DNA of 64,000 bases. Origin: Hyphomonas oceanitis SCH89. GTDB lineage: Bacteria > Pseudomonadota > Alphaproteobacteria > Caulobacterales > Hyphomonadaceae. Numbering within the stretch: the first letter of the stretch is position 1; the number at the start of each line of letters is the position of its first letter. The DNA is taken from positions 1-64,000 of the forward strand of contig NZ_ARYL01000018.1 of NCBI RefSeq assembly GCF_000685295.1, read 5' to 3'. The translations under genes were made by a program, and so were the position numbers. The notes below the pieces were generated by a model that was not told the origin of the DNA, searched no databases, and worked only from the letters and a program-made list of their open reading frames with translations. Positions 51,288 to 61,839 of the stretch are shown piece by piece.

Positions 51288-54200
51288 ATGACACCCGCCG
51301 ACCTTCTCAAGTCCTTGAGCGGCCCCGCCAGCTTTGCCGGCGCACCCTTCGGTACGGACCTGATTGCATTCTGTAATGCCTTGGTCGCAAGGGGCGGTAT
51401 CGGACTCTACGTCACGCGCGACGACAAGAGCGCCAACACGGCTCGGCGCCTTGCACAATTTATCACGCCGCGCCTCGATAGTATCGACATACCCGGTTGG
51501 GACACACTGCCCTATGACCGGATCAGTCCATCCCCTAGTGTCGCGGCACGCCGATGCGCAGGCTTGGCCCGGGTCGCCCGGCATGACAACTCGCAAGGGC
51601 CCCTCTTGGTGGTCACAACGGCGACATCGCTCGTCCAGCGCGCGCCTCCCGTTGCCACGCTTCGCCGCGCATCGTTCTCCGTTTCAATCGGACAGTCTGT
51701 CGCTCAAAAAGACCTTACAGATTATCTCGCCGTGAATGGGTACGTTCGCGCGAGCACAGTGCGCGAGCAGGGCGAATTCGCGATCCGTGGCGGCATTATT
51801 GATATCTTTCCGCCGACGGCTGGAGAACCCTACAGGCTCGACTTCTTCGGCGATACGCTGGAGACTCTGCGCACATTCGACACCGAAACCCAGCGCTCGA
51901 CAGGGGACGCGCGTTCAGTCGCCTTCGCGCCTGTCAGCGAAGTCCTGTTCGATGATAAGATCCTGAGTGGTTTTCGGGAGCGCTATCTGGCCACGTTTGG
52001 ACCGCCATCGGGTGATCAGATGTACGAGTCGGCTCGCGCTTCCATCCGTCGGCAAGGCGTCGAGGCCTGGCTTCCGCTTTTTCACGACCATCTGGAAACC
52101 TTGTTCGATTATGTTGGCGAGAACGCCCTCGTAGGGCTCGGACACCTCGCGCCTGAATCGGCTTTTGAGCGCCTCTCTCAAGCACTCGATTATTATAACG
52201 CCCGGCTCGATGCTGCGGGCGGCGATGCTCACTCAGCGCGTGTGCTCGCACCCTCGACCCTCTATTTGGAACCAGACGAAGTAGATCAACTGCTTGCAAC
52301 GCATGCTGTCGTGAAATTCAGCCCGGCTGAAGCGTCAGGTGGGGCCTATGACATGGGTGCCCGCATTGGTCGGGACTTTGCGCCCGAACGGCTGCGGTCC
52401 GACCAGAACATCTTCGAATCTGCTATAGCGCATGCCCGTGCGCTCTATGCGTCGGGTAAGCCAGTTGCCTTCGCCGCATGGTCTGCTGGCTCGACTGATC
52501 GCCTCATCAATGTCATGGCGGACCACGGATTGCCGGATCTTGCGCAGGTTCATTCGCTCGAAGCGGCCTGCAAGACAGACTTCACCGTTGTCGAAATACC
52601 GCTCGAGTCCGGTTTTGTTTCCCCCGAGATTGCAGTCATCTCCGAGGCCGACATACTCGGTGACCGCCTCGCAGCCCCGCGCCGTCGGCGCAAATCTGCC
52701 AGTTTCATCACTGATGCAACCGCGCTATCGCCTGATGATCTTGTCGTGCACGTCGATCATGGTGTTGGACGCTATGTCGGCCTGAAAACGTTGGAGCTGA
52801 CAGGCGCTCCCCACGACTGCCTCCAGCTCGAGTATGCTGGCGGCGACATGATCTTCCTGCCGGTAGAGAATATCGACCTGATCAGCCGGTATGGCTCTGA
52901 AGAGTCTGAGAGCCAGCTGGACCGCCTCGGTGGAGCGGGCTGGCAGACGCGCAAGGCCAAGGCCAAGAAACGCATCCTTGAGATGGCGGCTGAACTCATG
53001 GCTGTCGCTGCCGAACGAGCCCTGAAACGCGCAGAAGCGCTGTCGGCAGGGCAGGGCATGTACGAAGAATTCGCGGCGCGCTTCCCATATGAGGAAACGG
53101 ATGACCAGCTAAACGCGATCGAAGATGTGCTTGGGGATCTGGCCTCCGGTCGCCCAATGGATCGTCTTATCTGCGGCGATGTGGGCTTTGGCAAAACCGA
53201 GGTCGCTCTTCGCGCCGCTTTTATGGCGGCGATGAGCGGAAAGCAGGTTGCGGTCATTGCGCCAACAACTTTGCTCGCGCGTCAGCACTTCAAGACATTC
53301 TCCGAACGCTTTGCTGGCTGGCCCCTCAAGGTTCGCCATCTCTCACGGCTGGTGGGTCAACGGGAATCTGTGGAAACGCGCGACGGCCTCACAGACGGCA
53401 GCGTGGACGTCGTTGTGGGAACGCACGCGCTGCTCGCAAAGGGCATGGACTTCAAACGCCTTGGCCTCCTGATCGTCGATGAGGAGCAGCGCTTCGGCGT
53501 GAAGCACAAGGAACGCCTGAAAGAGCTGAAGGCCGATGTGCATGTGCTAACGCTCTCTGCAACGCCAATTCCCCGCACACTGCAGATGGCACTCACGGGT
53601 ATCCGCGATCTCTCCATTATCGCCACGCCGCCCGTGGATCGTTTGTCGGTTCGGACCTATATCACGGAAGAGGACACGGTCACTTTGCGCGAAGCACTGC
53701 TGCGCGAAAAGTATCGCGGTGGCCAGGCCTTCTTCGTCGCACCACGTATCCAGGACCTCGACAAGCTGGAGCAGTTCCTGTCGACGCAGGTTCCCGAAGT
53801 ATCCTTCGTTGTGGCGCACGGCCAGATGGCGGCGGGCGAACTCGAAGACATCATGAACGCCTTTTATGAGGGCAAGTATGATGTTCTTCTGTCGACCACG
53901 ATTGTCGAAAGCGGCCTGGATATACCTCGCGCCAACACGCTTATCATCCACCGCGCCGACATGTTCGGTCTGGCCCAGCTTTACCAGCTGCGTGGCCGCG
54001 TCGGACGCTCCAAACTACGCGCCTATGCCTATTTCACCACGCCGCGTGACCGGGTTGTGACTGAGATGGCCGAGAAGCGTTTGAGGATTCTCCAGTCGCT
54101 GGACAGTCTCGGCGCCGGCTTCCAGCTTGCCAGCCACGATCTCGACATGCGCGGGTCGGGTAACCTGCTGGGCGACCAGCAGTCTGGCCAGGTCCGGGAA

Positions 54201-54752
54201 GTGGGTGTGGAACTCTACCAGTCCATGCTCGAAGATGCCGTCAAGGCGCTTCAGGCCGGTGCGCGGGACGAAGACGAAGTCGTGGATGACTGGTCGCCAC
54301 AGATCAATCTTGGCGTCGCGGTGCTGATCCCCGAAGACTATGTCGAGGATCTCACGATCCGTCTCTCGCTTTACCGGCGTCTAGCAGACATCAGCACGGC
54401 CGAGGAACGCGAGTCCTTCGCTGCTGAACTGATTGACCGTTTCGGACCGTTGCCGGAGCCGACGCGGCAGCTGCTGGAAGTCACTGCGATCAAGGTTCAG
54501 TGCAAGGCACTGGGTATCTCCAAGCTGGATTCAGGTGTTAAAGGCGCGGTGTTCGCTTTCCGCCCTGATACGATCATGGACCCCGCACGCCTTATGGAAC
54601 TCGTCCGGACACGCCCTAATGTTCTGAAGTTGCGTCCGGCGGATTCAAAACTGGTCCACTCCGGCCTGGGCGGAGAGCCCGAGCGACGTCTTGTGGCCGT
54701 TAAAGCATTCCTGAAGGAACTGGAGGCCGTTGTGGGCCGCGTATCGGCCTAG
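51288..54752 (+). CDS. mfd: Transcription-repair coupling factor Mfd
   Basis: An 1154-residue DNA translocase that removes stalled RNA polymerase and recruits UvrA. The UvrB-like N-terminal part has WDTLPYDRISPSP and REQGEFAIRGGIIDIFP. The RNA-polymerase-interacting region follows with VHVDHGVGRYVGLK. The motor has Walker A GDVGFGKTE, DEEQRFGVKHKE, SATPIPRT, ESGLDIPRANT and QLRGRVGRS. A C-terminal TRCF domain with PEDYVEDLTIRLSLYRRLA completes it. The size is standard. Its TAG stop shares CTAG (54749-54752) with a convergent gene. Confidence 0.97.
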   Translation: MTPADLLKSLSGPASFAGAPFGTDLIAFCNALVARGGIGLYVTRDDKSANTARRLAQFITPRLDSIDIPGWDTLPYDRISPSPSVAARRCAGLARVARHDNSQGPLLVVTTATSLVQRAPPVATLRRASFSVSIGQSVAQKDLTDYLAVNGYVRASTVREQGEFAIRGGIIDIFPPTAGEPYRLDFFGDTLETLRTFDTETQRSTGDARSVAFAPVSEVLFDDKILSGFRERYLATFGPPSGDQMYESARASIRRQGVEAWLPLFHDHLETLFDYVGENALVGLGHLAPESAFERLSQALDYYNARLDAAGGDAHSARVLAPSTLYLEPDEVDQLLATHAVVKFSPAEASGGAYDMGARIGRDFAPERLRSDQNIFESAIAHARALYASGKPVAFAAWSAGSTDRLINVMADHGLPDLAQVHSLEAACKTDFTVVEIPLESGFVSPEIAVISEADILGDRLAAPRRRRKSASFITDATALSPDDLVVHVDHGVGRYVGLKTLELTGAPHDCLQLEYAGGDMIFLPVENIDLISRYGSEESESQLDRLGGAGWQTRKAKAKKRILEMAAELMAVAAERALKRAEALSAGQGMYEEFAARFPYEETDDQLNAIEDVLGDLASGRPMDRLICGDVGFGKTEVALRAAFMAAMSGKQVAVIAPTTLLARQHFKTFSERFAGWPLKVRHLSRLVGQRESVETRDGLTDGSVDVVVGTHALLAKGMDFKRLGLLIVDEEQRFGVKHKERLKELKADVHVLTLSATPIPRTLQMALTGIRDLSIIATPPVDRLSVRTYITEEDTVTLREALLREKYRGGQAFFVAPRIQDLDKLEQFLSTQVPEVSFVVAHGQMAAGELEDIMNAFYEGKYDVLLSTTIVESGLDIPRANTLIIHRADMFGLAQLYQLRGRVGRSKLRAYAYFTTPRDRVVTEMAEKRLRILQSLDSLGAGFQLASHDLDMRGSGNLLGDQQSGQVREVGVELYQSMLEDAVKALQAGARDEDEVVDDWSPQINLGVAVLIPEDYVEDLTIRLSLYRRLADISTAEERESFAAELIDRFGPLPEPTRQLLEVTAIKVQCKALGISKLDSGVKGAVFAFRPDTIMDPARLMELVRTRPNVLKLRPADSKLVHSGLGGEPERRLVAVKAFLKELEAVVGRVSA

Positions 54753-56008
54753 GCGGCTTCGAGACGCATGAACGGTCCCTGCAGGCCAGAATCAAGGAAC
54801 GTTTTTGCGGAATGATAGGCGCGCTTTTCGACGACACGCCAGTTCAGAACAACGTCAGACAGCGTGTCCAGGTCTGCGACATGAGTTGCTATCCGCGTCG
54901 CAAGCCGGGCTCCGCCGCGATAAGGTGTCGTTGGCAAGGAGATGCCAAGGATACCTGCCGAAAGAGCGGCCGCGCAGTCTGTTTCCCGCAGTAGCGGTTG
55001 TAGACAATCAGCCAGGGTTTTCAGCACCCTTCTTTCACTGCGGCGCTCACCGGTCAGTTTCAGCATGACTAAGCTTAGGGGCTCGGCTCGCTGCTCTGCC
55101 ACTTCTATTTGCCGCTCAAGATGTGATTCAAGAAACCGGCGGGAAAAGAGCCCTGTCGCCAGGTCTCGGGCCGCCGGGGCAAGTGCCGTCGAGGGCGTGA
55201 TGGGCCGCATCGCATTATAGCGGCGCGCCAGCACGTCTATACGATTTGCGACGAGGGAGGCCTTATCCTGGCACTCAATGATTTCGTCTGCGTAGGCTTG
55301 AATTGATTTCATGGCCTCGGATGTCTGGCTCTCACCGTTTACGAGGGCAAAGATCGGAACATTGTTCAGCATGTCGCCGGATGGTGGGCCTTCGATGTAA
55401 GCCGTCTCAAGCGCTTCTTCGGAAGTAAGGTCGAATAGCGCTGCGGCGAACCTTCGGCTCGACAGGTAGTCCCGGACCGTGCTTCGGGAAATCGCGGCCG
55501 TCAGCGACAGTCCGCGCGCCTTTAGGGCGCCCTGCAGAGACAGGAATATGGGTGAACCTTCGCCGACATAGATAAGTTCGGGACGCGCGTCACCGGGGGT
55601 GACGGGCGGCGCCAACCCGAATTCGCGGGCCGTTTCTGCGCGGATGGACACTTCCATATTGCGGGATTCGCGCCGCGACAGCGCAGCAAGCCGCCCCTTG
55701 AGCATTGTAAGGTCGCGGTCACGCCGCAGCGTGATGACGTCTGAAAGATTGAGGCCAGTATCTGCCACATCGAGAATCGCCATCGGACGGGACAGACCTG
55801 CAGCACATGCCCGGGCGCAATGTTCCAGCGTCATCCGCGTCACACTTGCGATATCGACGAGGAGAGGGCCGGTTGAATTGAAATCTAGCGGTTGGCTGGC
55901 AGGATAGGGCCTCATTCCGCTTGATCGCATGCGCGCAAGGATCATTTCGAGGCGAGGACTGGTCGCAGCGATTTCGATAGGTGGGTCCAGATAGGACGTA
56001 TCAGACAT
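54749..56008 (-). CDS. Degenerate GGDEF-like protein, probably catalytically inactive
   Basis: A 419-residue soluble protein. Its C-terminal third (about 275-400) follows a GGDEF domain: DLATGLFSRRFLESHLERQIEVAEQRAEPLSLVMLKL, then a helical part with LLRETDCAAAL and a final LATRIATHVADL. Where the GG(D/E)EF signature belongs the sequence reads SAGILGISLPTT, so no diguanylate cyclase active site remains. Two N-terminal segments (about 35-140 and 150-255) look like degenerate receiver domains, one with PMAILDVADTG. The layout recalls the pseudo-receiver/GGDEF protein PopA of Caulobacter, but I cannot prove a relationship. It converges on mfd. Confidence 0.6.
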   Translation of the reverse strand: MSDTSYLDPPIEIAATSPRLEMILARMRSSGMRPYPASQPLDFNSTGPLLVDIASVTRMTLEHCARACAAGLSRPMAILDVADTGLNLSDVITLRRDRDLTMLKGRLAALSRRESRNMEVSIRAETAREFGLAPPVTPGDARPELIYVGEGSPIFLSLQGALKARGLSLTAAISRSTVRDYLSSRRFAAALFDLTSEEALETAYIEGPPSGDMLNNVPIFALVNGESQTSEAMKSIQAYADEIIECQDKASLVANRIDVLARRYNAMRPITPSTALAPAARDLATGLFSRRFLESHLERQIEVAEQRAEPLSLVMLKLTGERRSERRVLKTLADCLQPLLRETDCAAALSAGILGISLPTTPYRGGARLATRIATHVADLDTLSDVVLNWRVVEKRAYHSAKTFLDSGLQGPFMRLEAA

Positions 56009-56120
56009 GAAACACTCAAAACGCTTCGAAGGGCGACGCTAGGACACCCCTTTCTTTTGCGCGTTCGACACTTAATGTTCCGCTAATCAGGCCCAAAGGG
56101 CCCTAATTGAACGGGAGAGA

Positions 56121-57221
56121 ATGATGGCAAGCGGGCCACTGGACGGTGTCAGGATTGTTGAGTTTGCAGGGATCGGCCCCGGGCCGTTCTGCGGCATGTT
56201 GCTGTCCGATATGGGCGCAGACGTTATCCGGATAGACCGCCCCGGCGATGGCAAGCCGGGACGCGCGGCAGATGTCATGAGCCGTGGCCGACGCTCCATC
56301 AGCTTGAATCTCAAGGATCCCGCTGATGTCGAGACCGCCCTGAAGCTGATGGAAAGGGCTGATGGCTTGATAGAGGGATTCCGCCCCGGTGTGATGGAAC
56401 GCAACGGTCTTGGTCCGGATGTCGTACTCGGTCGTAATCCCAAGCTCGTCTATGGTCGCATGACGGGGTGGGGGCAATATGGCTCGCTCTCGCAAGCGGC
56501 CGGGCACGATCTCAATTACATCTCCCTTACAGGCGCCCTTTACGCGATGGGCCGGAAGGGCGAGCGTCCGAGCCCGCCCCTGAATCTTGTCGGTGATTAT
56601 GGCGGCGGAGCCCTCTACCTGGCGATGGGGCTCCTCGCCGGCATCGTGAACGTCAAGAATGGAGGCAAGGGTCAGGTGATTGATGTGGCCATGACGGATG
56701 GCGCGGCCTCTCTCGCGACCATGTTCTTTGGTATGAAAGCCATGGGCGTCTGGACCGATGACCGCGAATCGAACCTGCTCGATGGCGGTGCCCACTTCTA
56801 CGACACATATGAATGTGGCGATGGCCAATGGGTCTCTATCGGTTCGATCGAGCCGCAATTTTATGCACTCTTGCTGGAAAAGGCCGAGATTACCGATCCG
56901 GAATTCAAGGCGCAGATGGACCGCTCCAAGTGGGGCGATCTCAAAGCCAAGCTGACGGCGCTGTTCAAAACGAAGACGCGCGATGAATGGTGCGCCATCA
57001 TGGAGGGCACCGATATCTGCTTTGCGCCGGTCCTTTCCATGGCTGAAGCCCCGAACCACCCACATAATGCCGAGCGCCAGACATTCGTCGAAGTCGAGGG
57101 GGTGATGCAGCCAGCGCCAGCGCCGCGCTTCTCTGGCACGCCCGCAGAAATCCAACGGCGGCCCGCAGGGCTCGGCGAGCATACCGAGGAAATCCTGCGC
57201 GATTGGCAGGTCAGCCGCTGA
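56121..57221 (+). CDS. Alpha-methylacyl-CoA racemase (CaiB/BaiF family)
   Basis: A 366-residue class III CoA-transferase-fold enzyme. The racemase pattern is clear: GHDLNYISLTGALYAMG with H129 and NLVGDYGGG with D159 are the catalytic pair known from bacterial and human AMACR. CGMLLSDMGADVIRIDRPG near the start binds CoA. It interconverts (2R)- and (2S)-methylacyl-CoA, needed for beta-oxidation of branched-chain lipids. Two adjacent ATGs (56121, 56124) are both possible; GGGAGAG lies upstream. A UUCG-capped terminator lies downstream at 57374. Confidence 0.88.
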   Translation: MMASGPLDGVRIVEFAGIGPGPFCGMLLSDMGADVIRIDRPGDGKPGRAADVMSRGRRSISLNLKDPADVETALKLMERADGLIEGFRPGVMERNGLGPDVVLGRNPKLVYGRMTGWGQYGSLSQAAGHDLNYISLTGALYAMGRKGERPSPPLNLVGDYGGGALYLAMGLLAGIVNVKNGGKGQVIDVAMTDGAASLATMFFGMKAMGVWTDDRESNLLDGGAHFYDTYECGDGQWVSIGSIEPQFYALLLEKAEITDPEFKAQMDRSKWGDLKAKLTALFKTKTRDEWCAIMEGTDICFAPVLSMAEAPNHPHNAERQTFVEVEGVMQPAPAPRFSGTPAEIQRRPAGLGEHTEEILRDWQVSR

Positions 57222-57373
57222 GTCGAAGGCGGTGCTGCTCGCCTCTCAGGTGAACGGAACATAACAGAGGGTCACCGCTCCGTTCAGGTTGCCAAGACTA
57301 TAATCATGACTGTCGGTGCCGCGTTTTTAGGCTATTTGCCCGAACAAAGCCTGACGTCCTTCTTGCTTTACCT

Positions 57374-57399
57374 TGGCCGTCCTTCGGGGCGGCCATTTT
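57374..57399 (+). terminator. Intrinsic terminator with UUCG tetraloop
   Basis: TGGCCGTCC (57374-57382) pairs with GGGCGGCCA (57387-57395) over nine positions with one G:U, capped by the very stable C(UUCG)G loop and followed by TTTT. It lies 152 bases after the racemase stop and 62 bases before the dipeptidase start. The rest of the 57222-57461 gap shows no gene. Confidence 0.8.
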
Positions 57400-57461
57400 C
57401 TTGCGCTGTTGCAGTTTAGCGATATGGTCCCGCTCATTCTAACGAGTATGAGGGCTGAAAA

Positions 57462-58718
57462 TTGAAAATTGCGATAACGAGCGTACTGGCTCTGGCTCTG
57501 GTGGCCTGTTCCCAGCAGAAGGCTCCTGCGCCTGCCGAACCGGAAGCCGTTGCGGCACCGAAGACGGCAGCAGAAATCCATGACGAGATGCTAGTGCTCG
57601 ATACGCACCTCGACACACCTGCCAACTTCTCAAAGGCCGATTTTGACATCATGGCCGATAATCCGAGCGTTCTGGGCAGTGTCCAAGTCGACTTGCCGAA
57701 GATGAACCGCGGTGGCCTCGACGGTGGCTTCTGGGTGACCTTCACGCCGCAGGGCCCGATGGACCCAGCCTCCTATGAGGCCGCGAAACAGGCTGCGCTG
57801 ACCCGCAACCAGGAAATCCATGACATGGTTGCGGCTCATCCCGAATCATTCGAGCTTGCCTACACGTCTGAAGATGCCGCCCGAATCGCCGCAACCGGCA
57901 AGAAGGTCGTCTATATGTCGATCGAGAACAGCTATCCGCTCGGCACGGACATCGGCATGGTAGAGGAATTCTACAATCGCGGCGTTCGCATGATTGGGCC
58001 GGTCCACTTCCGCGACAACCAGTTCGCCGACAGCGCAACGGATCTCGGTGCCAATGACTATGGCGGCCTGAGCCCGCTCGGCGTGGAACTGATCAAGGAA
58101 GCCAACCGACTCGGCATGATGGTCGACGGCTCGCACGCCTCTGATTCGACGGTTGATGACATCATCGAACTGTCGACGACGCCGATCATGCTGTCCCATA
58201 CAGGCGTGAAGGCCGTTTATGACCATCCGCGCAACATTGACGATGACCTGATGCGGAAGGTCGCTGATGATGGCGGCGTTATCCAGATCAACGCCTATGG
58301 CGGGTATCTGGAACAGCTGACCCCGACGCCGGAACGCCAGGCCGCACTCGACGAGATGCAGAAGGAATTCGAGGGCATTTCTCCTGCGACCGCTGACGCA
58401 GAGACCCGGGACCGCTATATCGCCAAAATGGAAGAAATTGACGCCCAATTCCCGGCGCCACGCTCGACTTTCGAAAAATTCCTCGAACATATGAATCATG
58501 CGCTTGAGGTCGTAGGCCCGGATCATGTCGGCATGGGCGCTGACTGGGATGGCGGTGGCGGTGTTGTTGGAATGGAAGACGTTTCATTCCTGCCTAGAGT
58601 GACAGAAGCCCTGTTGGCCGAAGGCTATTCCGAGGAAGACATCCAGAAAATCTGGAGTGGCAACATGCTGAAACTGATGAAGCAGGTGGAAGACGCTGCG
58701 GCGCCTAAACCCGAATAG
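57462..58718 (+). CDS. Lipoprotein membrane dipeptidase (peptidase M19)
   Basis: A 418-residue exported zinc dipeptidase related to mammalian renal dipeptidase. The signal peptide MKIAITSVLALALVAC has a lipobox with cysteine C16, so the protein is probably lipid-anchored in the envelope. Metal-site residues are in LDTHLDTP, SIENSYPLG, GSHASDST, LSHTGVKAVYDHPRN and GADWDGG. The start is TTG at 57462, required to give an intact signal peptide. It cleaves dipeptides, including D-amino-acid ones. Neighbours do not define the substrate. Confidence 0.9.
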   Translation: MKIAITSVLALALVACSQQKAPAPAEPEAVAAPKTAAEIHDEMLVLDTHLDTPANFSKADFDIMADNPSVLGSVQVDLPKMNRGGLDGGFWVTFTPQGPMDPASYEAAKQAALTRNQEIHDMVAAHPESFELAYTSEDAARIAATGKKVVYMSIENSYPLGTDIGMVEEFYNRGVRMIGPVHFRDNQFADSATDLGANDYGGLSPLGVELIKEANRLGMMVDGSHASDSTVDDIIELSTTPIMLSHTGVKAVYDHPRNIDDDLMRKVADDGGVIQINAYGGYLEQLTPTPERQAALDEMQKEFEGISPATADAETRDRYIAKMEEIDAQFPAPRSTFEKFLEHMNHALEVVGPDHVGMGADWDGGGGVVGMEDVSFLPRVTEALLAEGYSEEDIQKIWSGNMLKLMKQVEDAAAPKPE

Positions 58719-58840
58719 GGAAGGGGAATGCAGAATTCGCGGGTTTGGTGATCTTCAGACCTTGCAAAGCCTGTTGGGCGTCTGTATGAGGCCCGTTCCA
58801 ATTCAATCGCTGAAAATGCGCAACAAACCGGATACCTGTC

Positions 58841-59026
58841 ATGGCAGTTCCAAAGAGCAAGATCTCCAAGTCCCGCCGCGGCATGCGCCGTTCGCATGAT
58901 CGGCTTGATATGAACACGTATATCGAGGACGCCCAGTCGGGCGAGCTTCGCCGTCCGCACCATATCGACCTGAAAACCGGCGTTTATCGCGGCCGTCAGG
59001 TTCTTGAGCCGAAGGACGACATCTAG
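58841..59026 (+). CDS. rpmF: 50S ribosomal protein L32
   Basis: A 61-residue basic protein beginning [20 protein letters not shown], the standard start of L32, followed by the C-terminal stretch [15 protein letters not shown]. The zinc-binding cysteines found in some L32 proteins are absent, as is usual in alphaproteobacteria. It is a single-gene unit between the dipeptidase gene and a terminator at 59065. Confidence 0.97.
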   Translation: MAVPKSKISKSRRGMRRSHDRLDMNTYIEDAQSGELRRPHHIDLKTGVYRGRQVLEPKDDI

Positions 59027-59064
59027 TCAGGTTGCGCATTTGCGCGCACAAGACTAAGGCTTCC

Positions 59065-59098
59065 AGCGCCTCCCGCCGTCCGGTAGGGGGCGCTTTTT
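59065..59098 (+). terminator. Intrinsic terminator after rpmF
   Basis: AGCGCCTCC (59065-59073) pairs with GGGGGCGCT (59086-59094) over nine positions with one G:U, enclosing a 12-base loop, and leads into TTTTT. It lies 39 bases after the rpmF stop and before eno. Confidence 0.85.
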
Positions 59099-59118
59099 AC
59101 ATCTGACATAATGCCTAA

Positions 59119-60417
<1,299 letters not shown>

Positions 60418-60459
60418 TGCAAACGCACGGTTAACCAATCGTCGTTACAGGTGGGCCTC

Positions 60460-60759
60460 ATGGTATCACGCCTTGAGGCCCTCGGCCTAAGTCTTCTCGT
60501 GCTCTACTTTGCCTACCACGCTTTTGCGGGGGAGAAGGGGCTTGGCCGTTGGTCGGATGCCCAGCTTGAACTCGAAGATCGCAAGGTGGAACTCGCCAAG
60601 ATCGAGACGGATATCTCGCGCCTGCGCACCGATATCCGCAGACTTACACCAGGTTCTGTGGATCCGGACTTTGTAGAAGCGCTCGCACGCGATAAGCTGG
60701 CATTCGTATATCCAAACGAAATCGTCTTGATGACGTCAGAACGTAGCGTTGCAAATTGA
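60460..60759 (+). CDS. FtsB/DivIC-type septum formation initiator protein
   Basis: A 99-residue single-pass membrane protein: a membrane helix at about 7-25 (ALGLSLLVLYFAYHAFAG) followed by a heptad-rich coiled coil (LELEDRKVELAKIETDISRLRTDIRRL) and a short periplasmic end with PDFVEALARDKLAFVYPNE. This is the FtsB/DivIC layout of the cell-division complex with FtsL and FtsQ. The gene between eno and pdhA is the usual alphaproteobacterial site. The ATG at 60460 has AGGTGG seven bases upstream and is preferred to the in-frame GTG at 60451. Confidence 0.87.
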   Translation: MVSRLEALGLSLLVLYFAYHAFAGEKGLGRWSDAQLELEDRKVELAKIETDISRLRTDIRRLTPGSVDPDFVEALARDKLAFVYPNEIVLMTSERSVAN

Positions 60760-60825
60760 CATAGATGTTCTGACTTGTCTCTGCGGAAATGCGCAGACAT
60801 AAGACTCGCAGGGATGGAGCATTAT

Positions 60826-61839
60826 ATGGCAACGAAACCGAAAGGTGCCAAAAAGGCACCTTCAAAAGCAAGTAAGGCAGAGCTGCTCGAATTCTATCGG
60901 GCCATGCTGTTGATCCGAAGATTCGAAGAAAAGGCCGGCCAGCTTTATGGCATGGGCAAGATCGCGGGTTTTTGTCACCTCTACATTGGTCAGGAAGCGG
61001 TCGTGACGGGCATGCAAGCCTGCCTCAAGGATAGGGATCAGGTTATTACCGGTTACCGCGACCACGGTCACATGCTCGCATGTGGACTGGACCCGAAAGG
61101 CGTCATGGCCGAACTGACCGGACGCAGCGGCGGTCTTTCCAAGGGCAAGGGTGGCTCGATGCATATGTTCAGTCGCGAGAAGAATTTCTTCGGTGGGCAC
61201 GGTATCGTTGGCGCTCAGGTGCCGCTTGGCACGGGCTTGGCCTTTGCCAATAAATACAAGGGCGGCGACAATGTCAGCTTGGCCTATTTCGGCGACGGGG
61301 CGGCCAACCAGGGGCAGGTCTACGAATCGTTCAACATGGCTTCGCTCTGGGATCTGCCGGTTGTCTATGTGATCGAAAACAATCAGTATGCGATGGGCAC
61401 GAGCGTTGCGCGCGCCTCGGCCGAGGTTGAGCTTTATAAACGCGGCATCAGCTTTGAGATCGAAGGTGAGGCCGTTGATGGCATGGACGTGCTCGCGGTG
61501 AAGGAAGCCGGTGAAAAGGCTGTCAAATACGCGCGTTCTGGCAAGGGCCCTTATATCCTCGAGATGAAAACCTATCGCTACCGAGGCCACTCGATGTCTG
61601 ACCCGGCGAAATACCGCAAGCGGGAAGAGGTCGATGATATTCGCACGCACCACGATCCGATCGAGGGCCTCAAGGGCCAGATTATAGAGGCCGGCCATGC
61701 AACCGAAGACGAACTCAAGAATATCGATAAGGAGATCAAGGGTATCGTGAAAGATGCTGCGGACTTCTCGCTTGAGAGCCCGGAGCCGGATGCTTCTGAA
61801 CTCTGGACGGATGTCCTGCGCGAAGTGGAGGGTGTGTAA
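60826..61839 (+). CDS. pdhA: Pyruvate dehydrogenase E1 alpha subunit
   Basis: A 337-residue subunit that binds thiamine diphosphate and decarboxylates pyruvate. YRAMLLIRRFEEKAGQLYGMGKIAGFCHLYIGQEA is the standard N-terminus. The TPP motif is GDGAANQGQVYESFNMA through VIENN, and the phosphorylation-loop-like YRGHSMSDPAKYR is present. The ATG at 60826 has GGAG six bases upstream; ATG 60814 lacks this spacing. The stop directly abuts the pdhB ATG at 61840. Confidence 0.96.
   Translation: MATKPKGAKKAPSKASKAELLEFYRAMLLIRRFEEKAGQLYGMGKIAGFCHLYIGQEAVVTGMQACLKDRDQVITGYRDHGHMLACGLDPKGVMAELTGRSGGLSKGKGGSMHMFSREKNFFGGHGIVGAQVPLGTGLAFANKYKGGDNVSLAYFGDGAANQGQVYESFNMASLWDLPVVYVIENNQYAMGTSVARASAEVELYKRGISFEIEGEAVDGMDVLAVKEAGEKAVKYARSGKGPYILEMKTYRYRGHSMSDPAKYRKREEVDDIRTHHDPIEGLKGQIIEAGHATEDELKNIDKEIKGIVKDAADFSLESPEPDASELWTDVLREVEGV

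Noticed and set aside
56103-57182. Minus-strand frame of 359 codons opposite the racemase gene
   Set aside because: The plus strand has the racemase catalytic residues; the mirror frame has no recognisable features.
60862-61698. Minus-strand frame of 278 codons opposite pdhA
   Set aside because: Antisense to strongly conserved TPP-binding sequence; no own features.
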